A stretch of 64,000 bases of DNA, from positions 18,371 through 82,370 of the forward strand of contig JAGATC010000008.1 of assembly GCA_017621455.1 (NCBI GenBank). Direction: 5' to 3'. Source of the stretch: Alistipes sp. (GTDB lineage Bacteria > Bacteroidota > Bacteroidia > Bacteroidales > Rikenellaceae). Positions 36,253-45,369 of this stretch are shown here, in pieces. The notes under the pieces are model-generated. The model had not been told where the DNA came from. It did no database searches and saw nothing but the letters and a program-made list of their open reading frames with translations. How positions within the stretch are numbered: the stretch's first letter is position 1; every line of letters begins with the position of its first letter. The position numbers and the translations under genes were made by a program.

Positions 36253-37023
36253 ATGAATTTACATTTCGATACTTCCATCACAGAGGGATATAAAAGTGCC
36301 AGCCAAATAACTAGAATAATTACGGAAGATTGGCTAACACGCAATCTTTATTGCCCTGTGTGTGGAGAATTGTCCTTAATAAAGGCTGAAGCCAATTCCC
36401 CAGTAAAGGATCATATCTGTAAAAAATGTAAATCTCAATATGAGCTAAAAAGTAAAAGAGCTAACACGGACAAGTTCGATACAAAAGTAACGGATGGCGA
36501 ATACAAAACCATCATAGATCGTATCACCTCACTGGATAATCCAAGTTTCTTTTTTTTACACTACGATAATTACCAAGTAAACAATCTGATCATAGTCCCC
36601 AATTGTTTCATTGTTCCTGAGATTATAGAAAAGCGTAAGCCGTTAGCGAACAATGCAAGAAGAGCTGGTTGGACAGGATGTAACATTCTAGTCGGCAAAA
36701 TACCTCAATTTGCCAAGATAGCTATTATTCAAAATGGCAACATAATAGACCCCGAGTTTGTTTCTAAAGAGTACAATAGAGTACACTCTTTACAAACTTC
36801 TAGCTTAGAAAATAGAGGATGGCTTTTTGATGTTCTAAAATGTATCGACAACTTAAATACAACATTCTCTCTAAAAGACCTTTATAAATTCACCGATTTA
36901 CTCCGCATAAAACACCCTAAAAACAACCACATAGAAGCTAAAATTAGACAACAATTGCAGTTTTTGCGAGATAAAGGCTTAATGGAGTTTAAGGGTAATG
37001 GTATTTATAAAAAGAACATATAG
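36253..37023 (+). CDS. DpnI-family methyl-directed restriction endonuclease
   Basis: The 256-residue protein aligns closely with DpnI along its whole length, including EDWLTR, the zinc cysteines C34/C37 and C56/C59, the PD-(D/E)XK residues D53, E64 and K66 (ELKSK), ARRAGWTGCNI and the C-terminal winged-helix block KNNHIEAKIRQQLQFLRDKG, which in DpnI reads the methylated site a second time. It should cleave GATC only when adenine is methylated, so the host must lack Dam-type GATC methylation. It is AT-rich against GC-balanced neighbours, consistent with horizontal transfer. A small gene follows at once. Confidence 0.93.
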   Translation: MNLHFDTSITEGYKSASQITRIITEDWLTRNLYCPVCGELSLIKAEANSPVKDHICKKCKSQYELKSKRANTDKFDTKVTDGEYKTIIDRITSLDNPSFFFLHYDNYQVNNLIIVPNCFIVPEIIEKRKPLANNARRAGWTGCNILVGKIPQFAKIAIIQNGNIIDPEFVSKEYNRVHSLQTSSLENRGWLFDVLKCIDNLNTTFSLKDLYKFTDLLRIKHPKNNHIEAKIRQQLQFLRDKGLMEFKGNGIYKKNI

Positions 37024-37024
37024 T

Positions 37025-37267
37025 ATGCTAATTTACATTCTGCATTTTGGCTATATATCAAGCGAGGGTGAATTATCAATTGGTTGTGATAAGCCTTACA
37101 CTAACCTCAACACAGCACTCGAACGGCAACGAGCTCTACTTCAAAACTGGAAAGCAGAAAACTCATCCAAAGATATCGTGCACTTTATGATAGGGAACTA
37201 TGAAAGTTTGTCAGTAAAAGATGGTATAGCCGAAATACAAACTCACATAGAAGAATATAATTTGTAA
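37025..37267 (+). CDS. Small unknown protein in the DpnI cassette
   Basis: The 80-residue protein begins 1 nt after the DpnI-type stop codon (ATG at 37025) and shares its AT-rich composition. It contains the sequence SIGCDKPYTNLNTALERQRALLQNWKAE split over a helix, with no signal peptide or membrane segment. DpnI cassettes in streptococci carry a second small gene (dpnD) of unknown role. This may be a functional analogue, though I see no sequence basis for homology. Confidence 0.65.
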   Translation: MLIYILHFGYISSEGELSIGCDKPYTNLNTALERQRALLQNWKAENSSKDIVHFMIGNYESLSVKDGIAEIQTHIEEYNL

Positions 37268-37304
37268 GACCAACACATTAAATACTCCATTAGCAATTTC
37301 ATCT

Positions 37305-38498
37305 ATGATACTACGTAAGCAATTTTTGGAGCATGTGGGGCAGACCTCGCCATCGCCGATGCTCGTTGAGGTGGCACGTGCCGAGGGCTCGTTCTTCTAT
37401 ACGCCTGAGGGCAAGCGATATTTCGACCTTGTGGCGGGAGTCTCGGTGAGCAATGTTGGCCACGCCAACCCTGTGGTTGTCAAGGCTGTACAGGAGCAAG
37501 CAGCAGACTATATGCACGTTATGGTCTATGGCGAGATGGTCGAAAGACCCCAGGTGGAGTATGCCCGCCGCATTGCCGAGTTGCTCCCAGGCGACCTCGA
37601 CTGCGTCTACTTCGTAAACTCGGGTGCCGAGGCTGTTGAGGTGGCTCTGAAGCTCGCAAAGCGCCATACCGGTCGCACCGAGCTCGTCTCGATGCGTCGT
37701 GCCTACCACGGCTCGACACACGGCGCTATGTCGATGATGGGAACGCCCGAGGGCGAGGAGTGGAAGGCGGAGTTCCGACCCCTGCTTCCTGATGTTAAGT
37801 CCATCAATTTCAACTCTTTTGACGACCTAAGCCTTATCACCGAGCGCACCGCAGGAGTATTGTGCGAGGTGGTGCAGGGCGAGGCGGGAGTAAGACTCCC
37901 CAACCCCGAGTGGCTCAAGGCTCTGCGTAGTCGTTGCACGGAGGTTGGCGCGATGCTTATCTTTGACGAGATACAGACAGGTATGGGTCGCACAGGCGCA
38001 ATGTTCGCCTCAACGAAGTATGGTATCGAGCCCGATATTATCTGCTTGGCCAAGGCCTTTGGTGGCGGTATGCCCCTTGGTGGCGTAGCCTCAAAACGCA
38101 CAATATTGGAGGATTTCACCCATCACCCCTGCCTCGGCCATATCACCACATTCGGTGGCCACCCCGTATGCTGTGCCGCAGGCCTTGCAGCACTTAACTA
38201 CCTAACGGACAACCATGTTGTTGAGAGCGTTGAGCATAAGGGAGCGATGTTCGAGGAGCGTCTAAAGAGGCATCCTCGCGTGTTGGAAATTCGTCGCTCT
38301 GGACTTTTACTCGCCCTGGAGCTTGGCAAGGCCGAGTACCTCTATCGCCTGATGGAGATCTTCAAGGAGGAGGGCATTATGAGCGACTGGTTCCTCTACT
38401 GCGATACCGCCTTCCGCATCTCACCACCGCTCACCATTTCGGAGTCGGAAATCGACGAGTGCTGCGCCATTATCGAACGCTCGTTGGATAGACTGTAA
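37305..38498 (+). CDS. Class III aminotransferase
   Basis: The 397-residue PLP enzyme carries the fold type I class III signatures: FVNSGAEAVEVALKLAKRHTGR, RRAYHGSTHGAMSMMG, LIFDEIQTGMGRTG and the catalytic lysine in CLAKAFGGGMPLGG. The closest groups are acetylornithine and 4-aminobutyrate transaminases, and Bacteroidota often have an orphan copy annotated as aspartate aminotransferase family. No arginine-biosynthesis genes are adjacent, so the substrate is open. It restores GC-balanced sequence after the DpnI cassette and ends before a strong hairpin. Confidence 0.88.
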   Translation: MILRKQFLEHVGQTSPSPMLVEVARAEGSFFYTPEGKRYFDLVAGVSVSNVGHANPVVVKAVQEQAADYMHVMVYGEMVERPQVEYARRIAELLPGDLDCVYFVNSGAEAVEVALKLAKRHTGRTELVSMRRAYHGSTHGAMSMMGTPEGEEWKAEFRPLLPDVKSINFNSFDDLSLITERTAGVLCEVVQGEAGVRLPNPEWLKALRSRCTEVGAMLIFDEIQTGMGRTGAMFASTKYGIEPDIICLAKAFGGGMPLGGVASKRTILEDFTHHPCLGHITTFGGHPVCCAAGLAALNYLTDNHVVESVEHKGAMFEERLKRHPRVLEIRRSGLLLALELGKAEYLYRLMEIFKEEGIMSDWFLYCDTAFRISPPLTISESEIDECCAIIERSLDRL

Positions 38499-38544
38499 GA
38501 TCCAAGACACGGTGATACTGTAGCTTCAAGACATACCATTAGAG

Positions 38545-38597
38545 ACTAAAACGGCAAAAAAATAGCGCTACAATGCTATTTTCTTTGTCGTTTTAGT
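38545..38597. terminator. Long bidirectional hairpin terminator
   Basis: ACTAAAACG (38545-38553) pairs with CGTTTTAGT (38589-38597), and the stem continues inward through CAAA/TTTG and AAATAGC/GCTATTT with small mismatches, around an 8-nt loop. A-rich and T-rich tracts on both sides suit termination in either direction. The right arm carries the -33 box of the next promoter. Confidence 0.75.
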
Positions 38598-38614
38598 ATT
38601 TTATACTAACTTTG
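38584..38614 (+). promoter_or_regulatory. Promoter of the second flippase gene
   Basis: A -33 TTTG (38584-38587) and a -7 TAACTTTG (38607-38614) are separated by 19 nt. The -33 box lies in the right arm of the preceding terminator hairpin. The start codon follows 43 nt downstream of the -7 box. Confidence 0.75.
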
Positions 38615-38656
38615 TCGCGATATGCGCATATATAAACGAGGTGCGCAGCGAGGACA

Positions 38657-40135
38657 ATGTTAGAGAAATTAGCGAAACAGACTGCCATATACGGTATTAG
38701 CACGATAGTCGTCAGGTTTCTGAACTACCTGCTGACACCCTACTATACCCGCATCTTCGACCAGGGTGAGTATGGCATAATCACTGATATATACGCACTT
38801 ATACCCTTCGCACTCGTTCTGCTATCGATGGGTATGGAGTCGAGCTACTTTCGCTTTACCACACGCGCCGAGGAGGCGGGTGGCGATGTAGCAGCAGGTA
38901 AGCGCAAGGTATTTGCCACAACGTGGGGCATTACAGCATTAGCAGCAATCCTCTTCTTCGCGGTGGTATGGCTACTCAACGCCCCCATATCTAAGGCGAT
39001 GGGTGCCGACTATGTGGCACACCCCGAGTATGTGACCATCGTTGCCGCCATCGTTATGGTCGACGTCTGGACGATGATTCCCTTCTCGCGCCTTCGTGAG
39101 CAGGGACGCGCTGTGCGTTTCGTACTGCTAAAGGCGCTGAGCGTACTTCTAAACGTGGGTCTCGCCATAGGCTTTGGTGTGGCAGGGCTCTACAGCACAA
39201 CGTTCGGTGTGGGCTGGGTACTTATAGCCAACCTCGCAGCAAGTGTCATAACCCTCATTGCTTTGCTCCCCACAACAAATGGCATCGTGCCTCGCATCGA
39301 CTTTCCGCTACTGCGCAAGATATTTGTCTACTCATTGCCGTTGCTTATCAGTGGCATTGCGGGCACGGCAAATGAGTTTGTCGACAGGCAGATGATCAAG
39401 TACCTCGCACCTGGCGACGACGCCATGGAGCAGTTGGGCATCTACGGCGCCATAGTTAAGATCGCCGTGGTGATGACCCTCTTCACGCAGATGTATCGCC
39501 TCGCGGCCGAGCCATTCTTCCTCTCGAGCTTCAAGAAGGAGGAGTTCAAGGAGGCCAATGCAGCCTCGATGAAGTACTTTGTGATGGCCTCAATGGTGAT
39601 ATTCCTCGGCATAGTGCTCTTCCGCGACCTCTTCGCACTAATCGTAGGCAGGAGCTTCCGCGAGGGCATCGACATACTGCCTATAGTGTTGGCATCGAAC
39701 GTATTGGCGGGAATATGGTTTAACCTATCGTTCTGGTACAAGCGCGAGGAGAAGACCAAGTATGCCGCCTACATCACCTTCTTGGGTCTTGCCGTGACGC
39801 TCGGACTCAGCTTCTTGCTCGTTCCGAAGATGGGCTACCGCGGTGCTGCGTGGGTACGCCTCATTGCCGAGGCGGCGATGGTGGTATGGAGCTACATCCT
39901 CTGCCGTAGGCACTACCCTATACCCTACGACCTAAAGCGCATAGGGGAGTATGTACTACTCTCGGCGGCGATATACTGCGCCTCGGAGTTCGCCTTTGTG
40001 GGAGTGAACGCCACTATCCACACGGCACTCAACGGGGTGCTATTTATGGTGGCCATAGCCTACGCCATCTGGCGCGAGAAGATTGATGTTAGAGGGCTCA
40101 TAAGGGCTGTAACGAGTAAGCTATTAAGACGATGA
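38657..40135 (+). CDS. Oligosaccharide flippase family protein
   Basis: The 492-residue membrane protein has 12-14 transmembrane helices and the polysaccharide-transporter start KQTAIYGISTIVVRFLNYLL with PYYTRIFDQGEYG. It probably exports a lipid-linked glycan. It lies outside the polysaccharide cluster and upstream of holB, as in many Bacteroidota, where this flippase is a conserved housekeeping neighbour. The last codons overlap the holB start by 4 nt. Its cargo is unknown (O-glycan, LPS or a peptidoglycan-related lipid). Confidence 0.88.
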   Translation: MLEKLAKQTAIYGISTIVVRFLNYLLTPYYTRIFDQGEYGIITDIYALIPFALVLLSMGMESSYFRFTTRAEEAGGDVAAGKRKVFATTWGITALAAILFFAVVWLLNAPISKAMGADYVAHPEYVTIVAAIVMVDVWTMIPFSRLREQGRAVRFVLLKALSVLLNVGLAIGFGVAGLYSTTFGVGWVLIANLAASVITLIALLPTTNGIVPRIDFPLLRKIFVYSLPLLISGIAGTANEFVDRQMIKYLAPGDDAMEQLGIYGAIVKIAVVMTLFTQMYRLAAEPFFLSSFKKEEFKEANAASMKYFVMASMVIFLGIVLFRDLFALIVGRSFREGIDILPIVLASNVLAGIWFNLSFWYKREEKTKYAAYITFLGLAVTLGLSFLLVPKMGYRGAAWVRLIAEAAMVVWSYILCRRHYPIPYDLKRIGEYVLLSAAIYCASEFAFVGVNATIHTALNGVLFMVAIAYAIWREKIDVRGLIRAVTSKLLRR

Positions 40136-41277
40136 AATTTGCGGATATCATAGGACACGACGACCTCAAGCGACGTCTCGCGGCACAGATAGATGCTGGG
40201 CGCGTGAGCCATGCACAGCTATTCTCAGGCTTGGCGGGCTACGGCACGCTACCCTTGGCATTGGCCTATGTGCAGTATCTCTTCTGCCCCAACCGCCACG
40301 ATGGCGACTCGTGTGGTGAGTGCCCCTCGTGCCGTCAGGTAGAGGCTTTGGCACACCCCGACCTGCACTTGGTATACCCCGTAAACAAGCAGGGTAAAAA
40401 GGCGGGTGAGGCTGTGACGAGCGATATGTTTATCGACCGCTGGCGCGAACTATGGAGCGAGAAGCAGGGCATATTCTCTGCCGACGACTGGTACTCGAAG
40501 CTCGACCTCGGCAAGACGATGAAGGGACTAATCACAGCCAAGGAGTCGGAGGAGATAATTAAGAAGTTATCGTTCAAGAGCTACTCGTCGGAGTATAAGG
40601 CGATGATTATATGGCTACCCGAGGCGATGAACCAGGAGGCGGCAAACAAGATACTCAAAATCCTTGAGGAGCCCTGGGAGAAGACCCTCTTTATCCTTGT
40701 CTCGGAGCGTCCCGAGCAGCTTTTGGCGACCATTACCTCACGAACACAGGAGGTGGCTGTAGCGCGCATCGACGTAGAGTCGCTAAAGCGCGTGGCGTGC
40801 AATGAGGGAAAGGTGTCAGATGAGGCGCTTACGATGGCACGCCTTGCGGGAGGCTCGATATTGGAGCTACGCGAGCTGCTTAATGGTGTGGCTGATGACG
40901 TGCGTGCGCAGTCGTTCGAGCTATTCACGCGCCTTATGCGCCTCTCGTACAACGACAAGCACCTCGAGCTCTTCGAGTGGGCAGACGACATCGCGGCGCT
41001 CACGCGCGAGGGTCAGCGCCAGTTCTTCCTACACTCTGTGCGCCTCTTACGCGAGAGCTATATGATACACGCAGGACTCGCCTCGATAAGCTACCTGTGG
41101 GGTGAGGAGCTGAAATTCTGCCGTAACTTTGCCCCATTTATCGGCAACCAGAACATCGAGATACTGGTCGAGGAGATTGAGCGCGCCATGTTGCAGATAC
41201 AGCAGAATGGCTCGCCACGCATAGTATTCACCCACTTCGCACTCGCCGTGTCGAAGCAGATAAACCGCCTAAAATAG
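40132..41277 (+). CDS. holB: DNA polymerase III subunit delta'
   Basis: The 381-residue clamp-loader subunit has a AAA+ N-terminal domain with a degenerate Walker A (LFSGLAGYGTLPLALAYVQ), as is usual for delta'. It has the zinc-binding cysteines in CPNRHDGDSCGECPSC, and the sensor region NKILKILEEPWEKTLFILV with an S-R-x finger at ITSRTQEV. It loads the sliding clamp with the other clamp-loader subunits. The start overlaps the previous gene (ATGA), and folK follows at once. Confidence 0.9.
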   Translation: MKFADIIGHDDLKRRLAAQIDAGRVSHAQLFSGLAGYGTLPLALAYVQYLFCPNRHDGDSCGECPSCRQVEALAHPDLHLVYPVNKQGKKAGEAVTSDMFIDRWRELWSEKQGIFSADDWYSKLDLGKTMKGLITAKESEEIIKKLSFKSYSSEYKAMIIWLPEAMNQEAANKILKILEEPWEKTLFILVSERPEQLLATITSRTQEVAVARIDVESLKRVACNEGKVSDEALTMARLAGGSILELRELLNGVADDVRAQSFELFTRLMRLSYNDKHLELFEWADDIAALTREGQRQFFLHSVRLLRESYMIHAGLASISYLWGEELKFCRNFAPFIGNQNIEILVEEIERAMLQIQQNGSPRIVFTHFALAVSKQINRLK

Positions 41278-41282
41278 TGGCT

Positions 41283-41780
41283 ATGGAGGTGACACTACTA
41301 CTCGGCTCGAATGATGAGCGTGCGAAGCAGCTGGTCGATGATGCTACGGCTATAATAGACATCGCCGTGGGTCGCATCGTGCGCCGCTCCGATGACTACA
41401 CCAGCGAGCCTTATGGCTTTAGTGCCGAGCGAGGATTTATCAATCGCGCAGTGGTAGTGGAGAGCGAGTGCGGGGCGTATGAGGTGTTACGCCGCATAAA
41501 CCTTATCGAGGCTCTTTTGGGGCGCGATAGAGAGGAGGAGGCACGCATAAAGAGCGCAAAGGGTGAGGCTTATGCCTCACGTCCGATAGACATAGACATA
41601 ATTTTCTATGGCACCGAGACGTTTGATGATGAGCGCCTTACCATACCTTACCACTTTCTGGCCGAGCGTGGCTACGCCCTACGCCCCGTGGTGGATGTGG
41701 CAGGAGAGTTCAAGCACCCAGCATTGGAGAGGACTCCGCGTGAGATACTCGAATTATTAGACTGCAATACAAAGGGTTGA
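41283..41780 (+). CDS. folK: 2-amino-4-hydroxy-6-hydroxymethyldihydropteridine diphosphokinase
   Basis: The 165-residue HPPK transfers pyrophosphate from ATP to the pterin in folate synthesis. It starts with LLLGSNDER and has SEPYGF in the middle and the signature RPIDIDIIFYG, with the two catalytic aspartates. The ATG at 41283 is preferred to a GTG at 41277 that overlaps the holB stop. Its 3' end overlaps the region just before the next lipoprotein gene. Confidence 0.93.
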   Translation: MEVTLLLGSNDERAKQLVDDATAIIDIAVGRIVRRSDDYTSEPYGFSAERGFINRAVVVESECGAYEVLRRINLIEALLGRDREEEARIKSAKGEAYASRPIDIDIIFYGTETFDDERLTIPYHFLAERGYALRPVVDVAGEFKHPALERTPREILELLDCNTKG

Positions 41781-41782
41781 TT

Positions 41783-42304
41783 ATGAAGTATATAACAAGG
41801 ATATTGGTGACGATAATGGCGCTGACCGTGGCTGTGGGCTGCTTCAAGGATGAGAAGCAGGGAACAAGCCTCTGGATTGCGCTATACTCACAGGCAACAA
41901 CAGATGATGAGGTGGTTAAGACCACGGCAGACACCGACATTGAGGGCTATGCCTTCTATGTGCCGAAGGGCTCGAAGTGGATGGTGCAGTCGTGGCAGGA
42001 TGCCCTCGATAGGCGCATAGTGAACAAAGACAAACCCGGCGAGGTGCGCACCAACCCCGATGTTACAGCCGTATTTGACCCCGAGACTGAGTATCAGCTA
42101 AAGTTCGAACTATGGTCGCATACAACCTTCCTGGTGATTGTAGATCGCACAAACGAACTATATGCCACGCGCCTCTATGAGACGCCATTGAACCTGCCCA
42201 TAACCTATACGCAGCTGCACCTCTACGCATGGAAAAAGAGCGGCTCGGTAAATGGCTGGGATATGGTTAACCCCGAGCAGGAGACACCCGAAGTGACAGA
42301 GTAA
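41783..42304 (+). CDS. Hypothetical lipoprotein
   Basis: The 173-residue protein has a lipoprotein signal peptide ending in VAVGC with Cys20, followed by a soluble beta-rich domain. The mature part includes GYAFYVPKGSKWMVQSW and TQLHLYAWKK. It fits a Bacteroidota envelope family of unknown function. It starts 2 nt after folK and is followed within 20 nt by an Ig-like lipoprotein, suggesting an envelope operon. The ATG at 41783 is chosen over an upstream TTG. Confidence 0.75.
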   Translation: MKYITRILVTIMALTVAVGCFKDEKQGTSLWIALYSQATTDDEVVKTTADTDIEGYAFYVPKGSKWMVQSWQDALDRRIVNKDKPGEVRTNPDVTAVFDPETEYQLKFELWSHTTFLVIVDRTNELYATRLYETPLNLPITYTQLHLYAWKKSGSVNGWDMVNPEQETPEVTE

Positions 42305-42322
42305 GATAGTCAACAGCATATA

Positions 42323-44446
42323 ATGAGACGAATAGATAGTACGATAGGACGTGCTGCCACGGCAGCAGTAGTGGCGGTAGTTATGCTCTTTGGGGCGTTG
42401 CTTCTCACGAAGTGCGCCTCGACAATGGTGCCCACAGGTGGCCCGAAGGATACGCTGCCCCCAGTAATCGTGTACATGGAGCCCGACAACTTCACCACGA
42501 ATGTGGATACACTGCGCCCACCTAAAATCTATGTGGAGTTCAATGAGTATGTGCAGATCAAGGACCAGCAGAAGGAGCTATACACGTCGCCCGCGATGAA
42601 GAAAAAGCCCTCGGTGGCGCGTCGTGGTCGTGGCATCGTGGTAACCATCAAGGATACGCTACGCCCCAATACCACCTATGCTATCAATTTTGGCTCGTCG
42701 ATTCAGGATAATAACGAGTCGAACCCGCTGCACTCTATGCGCTACGTATTCTCGACAGGTCCTGAGATTGACTCGATGTACATGTCGGGATATACGGCAG
42801 ACTCGTATAAGGCCGACTCGGTAAGTAAGTCGTTCATCTACTTCTTCATTGCCGACAGCGTGGAGCAGCCCCAGGAGTGGGACTCGACGATGTTCAAGTA
42901 TAAGCCACAGGTTATCGCTCGTGCCGAGAAGAATGGTATCTTCATCGCACAGAACCTTAAGCCTGTAAACTATCGCATCTACGCCTTTGAGGATACGAAT
43001 GGTAATATGGAGTATGAGCCCTCGGTGGACCAGATAGGCTTCCTCGACACCACCTACAACCCCATGTATATGCCGGGCTTCACCATCTGGTACGACTCGC
43101 TGCGTCACTACCCCTCGGCAGAGCCACAGCTATACTTCCGCATGTTTATGGATCGTCGCTTTGCACGCCAGGTGCTCTCCGGCCAGGAGCGTGTAAACCG
43201 CCACAAGGCTTTGATATACTTCGGAGCGCCCAATCCCGAGGTCACGAAGATTGAGTTTGACTCTATCCCCTCGGATAAGGTTATCTACGACCCGCAGACC
43301 GTAGGTAAGGATACTGTGGCGCTATGGTTCAACATCCCCGCAGAGGAGCTCCCCGATACCATCAAGGGACGCATCACCTACTTCAAGCACGACTCTATCA
43401 ACAACCTCGTCGAGAGCGAGGATAAGTTGCGCTTAGCGTGGGTTAAGACCGAGTCGAAGAGTGAGCGCGAGGAGCGTGAGAAGCTCGAAAAGGAGCGTGA
43501 GAAGGCTGAGCGTGAGGGCCGCGAATGGGAAGAGCCAGAAAAGAAGAACCCATTCAAGGTGACTATACCATCGTCTGGTGAGGTGAACAAGTATAAGCAT
43601 GTCGACTTCGAGTTCGACTATCCCTTGACCAAGTTCGACACTACGGCGCTCTTGTTCACCATGACCACGGAGACCATCACCGAGCCCCAGAACGTAAAAT
43701 ATACGATTCTGCGCGACACGCTAAATAGGCGCAAGTTCCAGCTGAGGGCCGAGTGGGAGCCTAAGGCTAAGTATGAGCTTGTGATGCCTGCTGGTATGTT
43801 CGAGAACATTGCGGCGGAGACAAACGACACCATAAAGTGCACATACACAGCCTCCGATCCCGAGAAGTATGCCATTGTAAACATCAAGGTGCGAGGCACA
43901 CATCCTCGTGCTCGCTACATACTGCAAATCACCAATGCGCAGGGTAGGGTGCAGAGGGAGCTTGCCGACGTTACCCCCGGAAGCTACACGTTTGAGTATG
44001 TCTCGCCTGGAGACATTATGCTTCGTGTGGTGGAGGATATGAACGCTAATGGTAAGTGGGATACGGGCGACATGGTGCTTATGCGCCAACCCGAGCGTAC
44101 CGAGATTTACAAAAACGACGACGGCATTGAGACCATCACCACGAAGGAGAATTGGGAGTTTGACATCGACGTAGACATGGATAAGCTCTTTGCGCCAGTG
44201 ACCATGGAGTCGGTAGTAAAGATGCTCAACGACCGCGAGGATGAGCGCCTGAAGAAACTTGCCGAGGAGCGCGCTAAGAAGCGCCAGGAGGAGCAGAATA
44301 AGAAGAACCAGAACTCTGGCAATATGGGCATGGGCGGCATGGGCGGCCTCGGTGGTCTCGGTGGCATGGGCGGCGGCACAACAGGAGGTCTACGCTCTGG
44401 TACCTCGTCAGGTATGGGTGGCATGGGTGGCAACCTACGCAGATAA
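42323..44446 (+). CDS. Ig-like domain-containing envelope protein
   Basis: The 707-residue exported protein has an N-terminal hydrophobic segment and a possible lipoprotein cysteine (LLTKC, Cys31), then the conserved PTGGPKDTLPP of the Bacteroidota Big_5 family. One SbsA-type Ig domain covers about residues 45-145. The middle holds further beta-rich domains and a charged helical insert rich in Glu, Lys and Arg (about 380-410). The end is low-complexity: a KKRQEEQNKKNQN basic helix followed by a Gly/Met-rich tail (about 675-707). It is probably at the cell surface or periplasm, possibly linked to gliding- or secretion-related complexes in relatives. Function is unknown. Confidence 0.85.
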   Translation: MRRIDSTIGRAATAAVVAVVMLFGALLLTKCASTMVPTGGPKDTLPPVIVYMEPDNFTTNVDTLRPPKIYVEFNEYVQIKDQQKELYTSPAMKKKPSVARRGRGIVVTIKDTLRPNTTYAINFGSSIQDNNESNPLHSMRYVFSTGPEIDSMYMSGYTADSYKADSVSKSFIYFFIADSVEQPQEWDSTMFKYKPQVIARAEKNGIFIAQNLKPVNYRIYAFEDTNGNMEYEPSVDQIGFLDTTYNPMYMPGFTIWYDSLRHYPSAEPQLYFRMFMDRRFARQVLSGQERVNRHKALIYFGAPNPEVTKIEFDSIPSDKVIYDPQTVGKDTVALWFNIPAEELPDTIKGRITYFKHDSINNLVESEDKLRLAWVKTESKSEREEREKLEKEREKAEREGREWEEPEKKNPFKVTIPSSGEVNKYKHVDFEFDYPLTKFDTTALLFTMTTETITEPQNVKYTILRDTLNRRKFQLRAEWEPKAKYELVMPAGMFENIAAETNDTIKCTYTASDPEKYAIVNIKVRGTHPRARYILQITNAQGRVQRELADVTPGSYTFEYVSPGDIMLRVVEDMNANGKWDTGDMVLMRQPERTEIYKNDDGIETITTKENWEFDIDVDMDKLFAPVTMESVVKMLNDREDERLKKLAEERAKKRQEEQNKKNQNSGNMGMGGMGGLGGLGGMGGGTTGGLRSGTSSGMGGMGGNLRR

Positions 44447-44463
44447 CGACAACAAATAGTGTT

Positions 44464-45333
44464 ATGAAAAGTAAGCGATATTACATACATGGTTTAATCG
44501 CGGTGCTGATGATTCTCGTGGGTACGTTTACCTCGACATCGGTATCGGCACAGCATACTCTCACCCTCACTGGAGGTACGGGTGTGTCGATGGCACGCTT
44601 CTATCCCGCCGAACAGACAAAGATGCTGTGGGGCTCGGAGACGTTCGGTCTCTCGTGGCGTTTCTATAGCCCCAAGCCACGCTTTGTGGGCGCCGTGGGT
44701 GTCGACCTGGAGTATCTTGAGCGAGGTTTTCAGCTGGGCTACACCTACACCTCGGAGTTTGTCGACGACAAGGAGATACGCCACTACCAGTACTACACGC
44801 GAAGGATAAACTCGGTGATGCTACCCATAGTGTGGCAGCCACACATCTACGTCGCGAAGAACCACCTGCGTATCTTTATAGAGGCGGCCTTTGTGCTCTC
44901 GTACAACATATCGTCGTCGTACGAGTATGAGAACAATCGCTACCCTGGGGGTAAGTATGAGTGGAAGATACCACGCGATAACCGCTTCGGCTATGGACTC
45001 TCGGCGGGTGCTGGTTTTGCCCTGCTCTTTGGACAGGTGGAGGTGGGAATCAAGGCTAAGTATAACTTTGGCTACTCCGACATTGTAAAGAACAGAAACA
45101 AGTACTACTCCAACACTACTGATGGTCGCGAAAACCCCTTCTTCTACTCGCCCTTGCGTTCGCCTCTTGACAACATCAACGTGATGCTCACGGTGGGCTG
45201 GCGCTTCAATAAGCGAGGCTTCGATTCGTGGTATGTGGTGCGCCCAAAGAAGGAGAAGGCCCTCAAGGAGTTCAACTTCTCGGAGCAGTCGGGACAGAAT
45301 AACGCTGGTGCATCAAGCGCCCATCGACACTAA
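44464..45333 (+). CDS. PorT-like outer-membrane beta-barrel protein
   Basis: The 289-residue protein has a cleavable signal peptide (about 1-29, ending SVSA) and alternating amphipathic strands of an outer-membrane barrel (VGVDLEYLERGFQLGYTY, SVMLPIVWQPHIY, FGYGLSAGAGFALLFGQVEVG). It fits the PorT/porin-like family, but the similarity is structural and not specific. It lies 17 nt after the Ig-like gene, so both are probably one operon. Confidence 0.75.
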   Translation: MKSKRYYIHGLIAVLMILVGTFTSTSVSAQHTLTLTGGTGVSMARFYPAEQTKMLWGSETFGLSWRFYSPKPRFVGAVGVDLEYLERGFQLGYTYTSEFVDDKEIRHYQYYTRRINSVMLPIVWQPHIYVAKNHLRIFIEAAFVLSYNISSSYEYENNRYPGGKYEWKIPRDNRFGYGLSAGAGFALLFGQVEVGIKAKYNFGYSDIVKNRNKYYSNTTDGRENPFFYSPLRSPLDNINVMLTVGWRFNKRGFDSWYVVRPKKEKALKEFNFSEQSGQNNAGASSAHRH

Positions 45334-45369
45334 TTATTATATTGCTAATATATTGAATTTAAGATTAAT

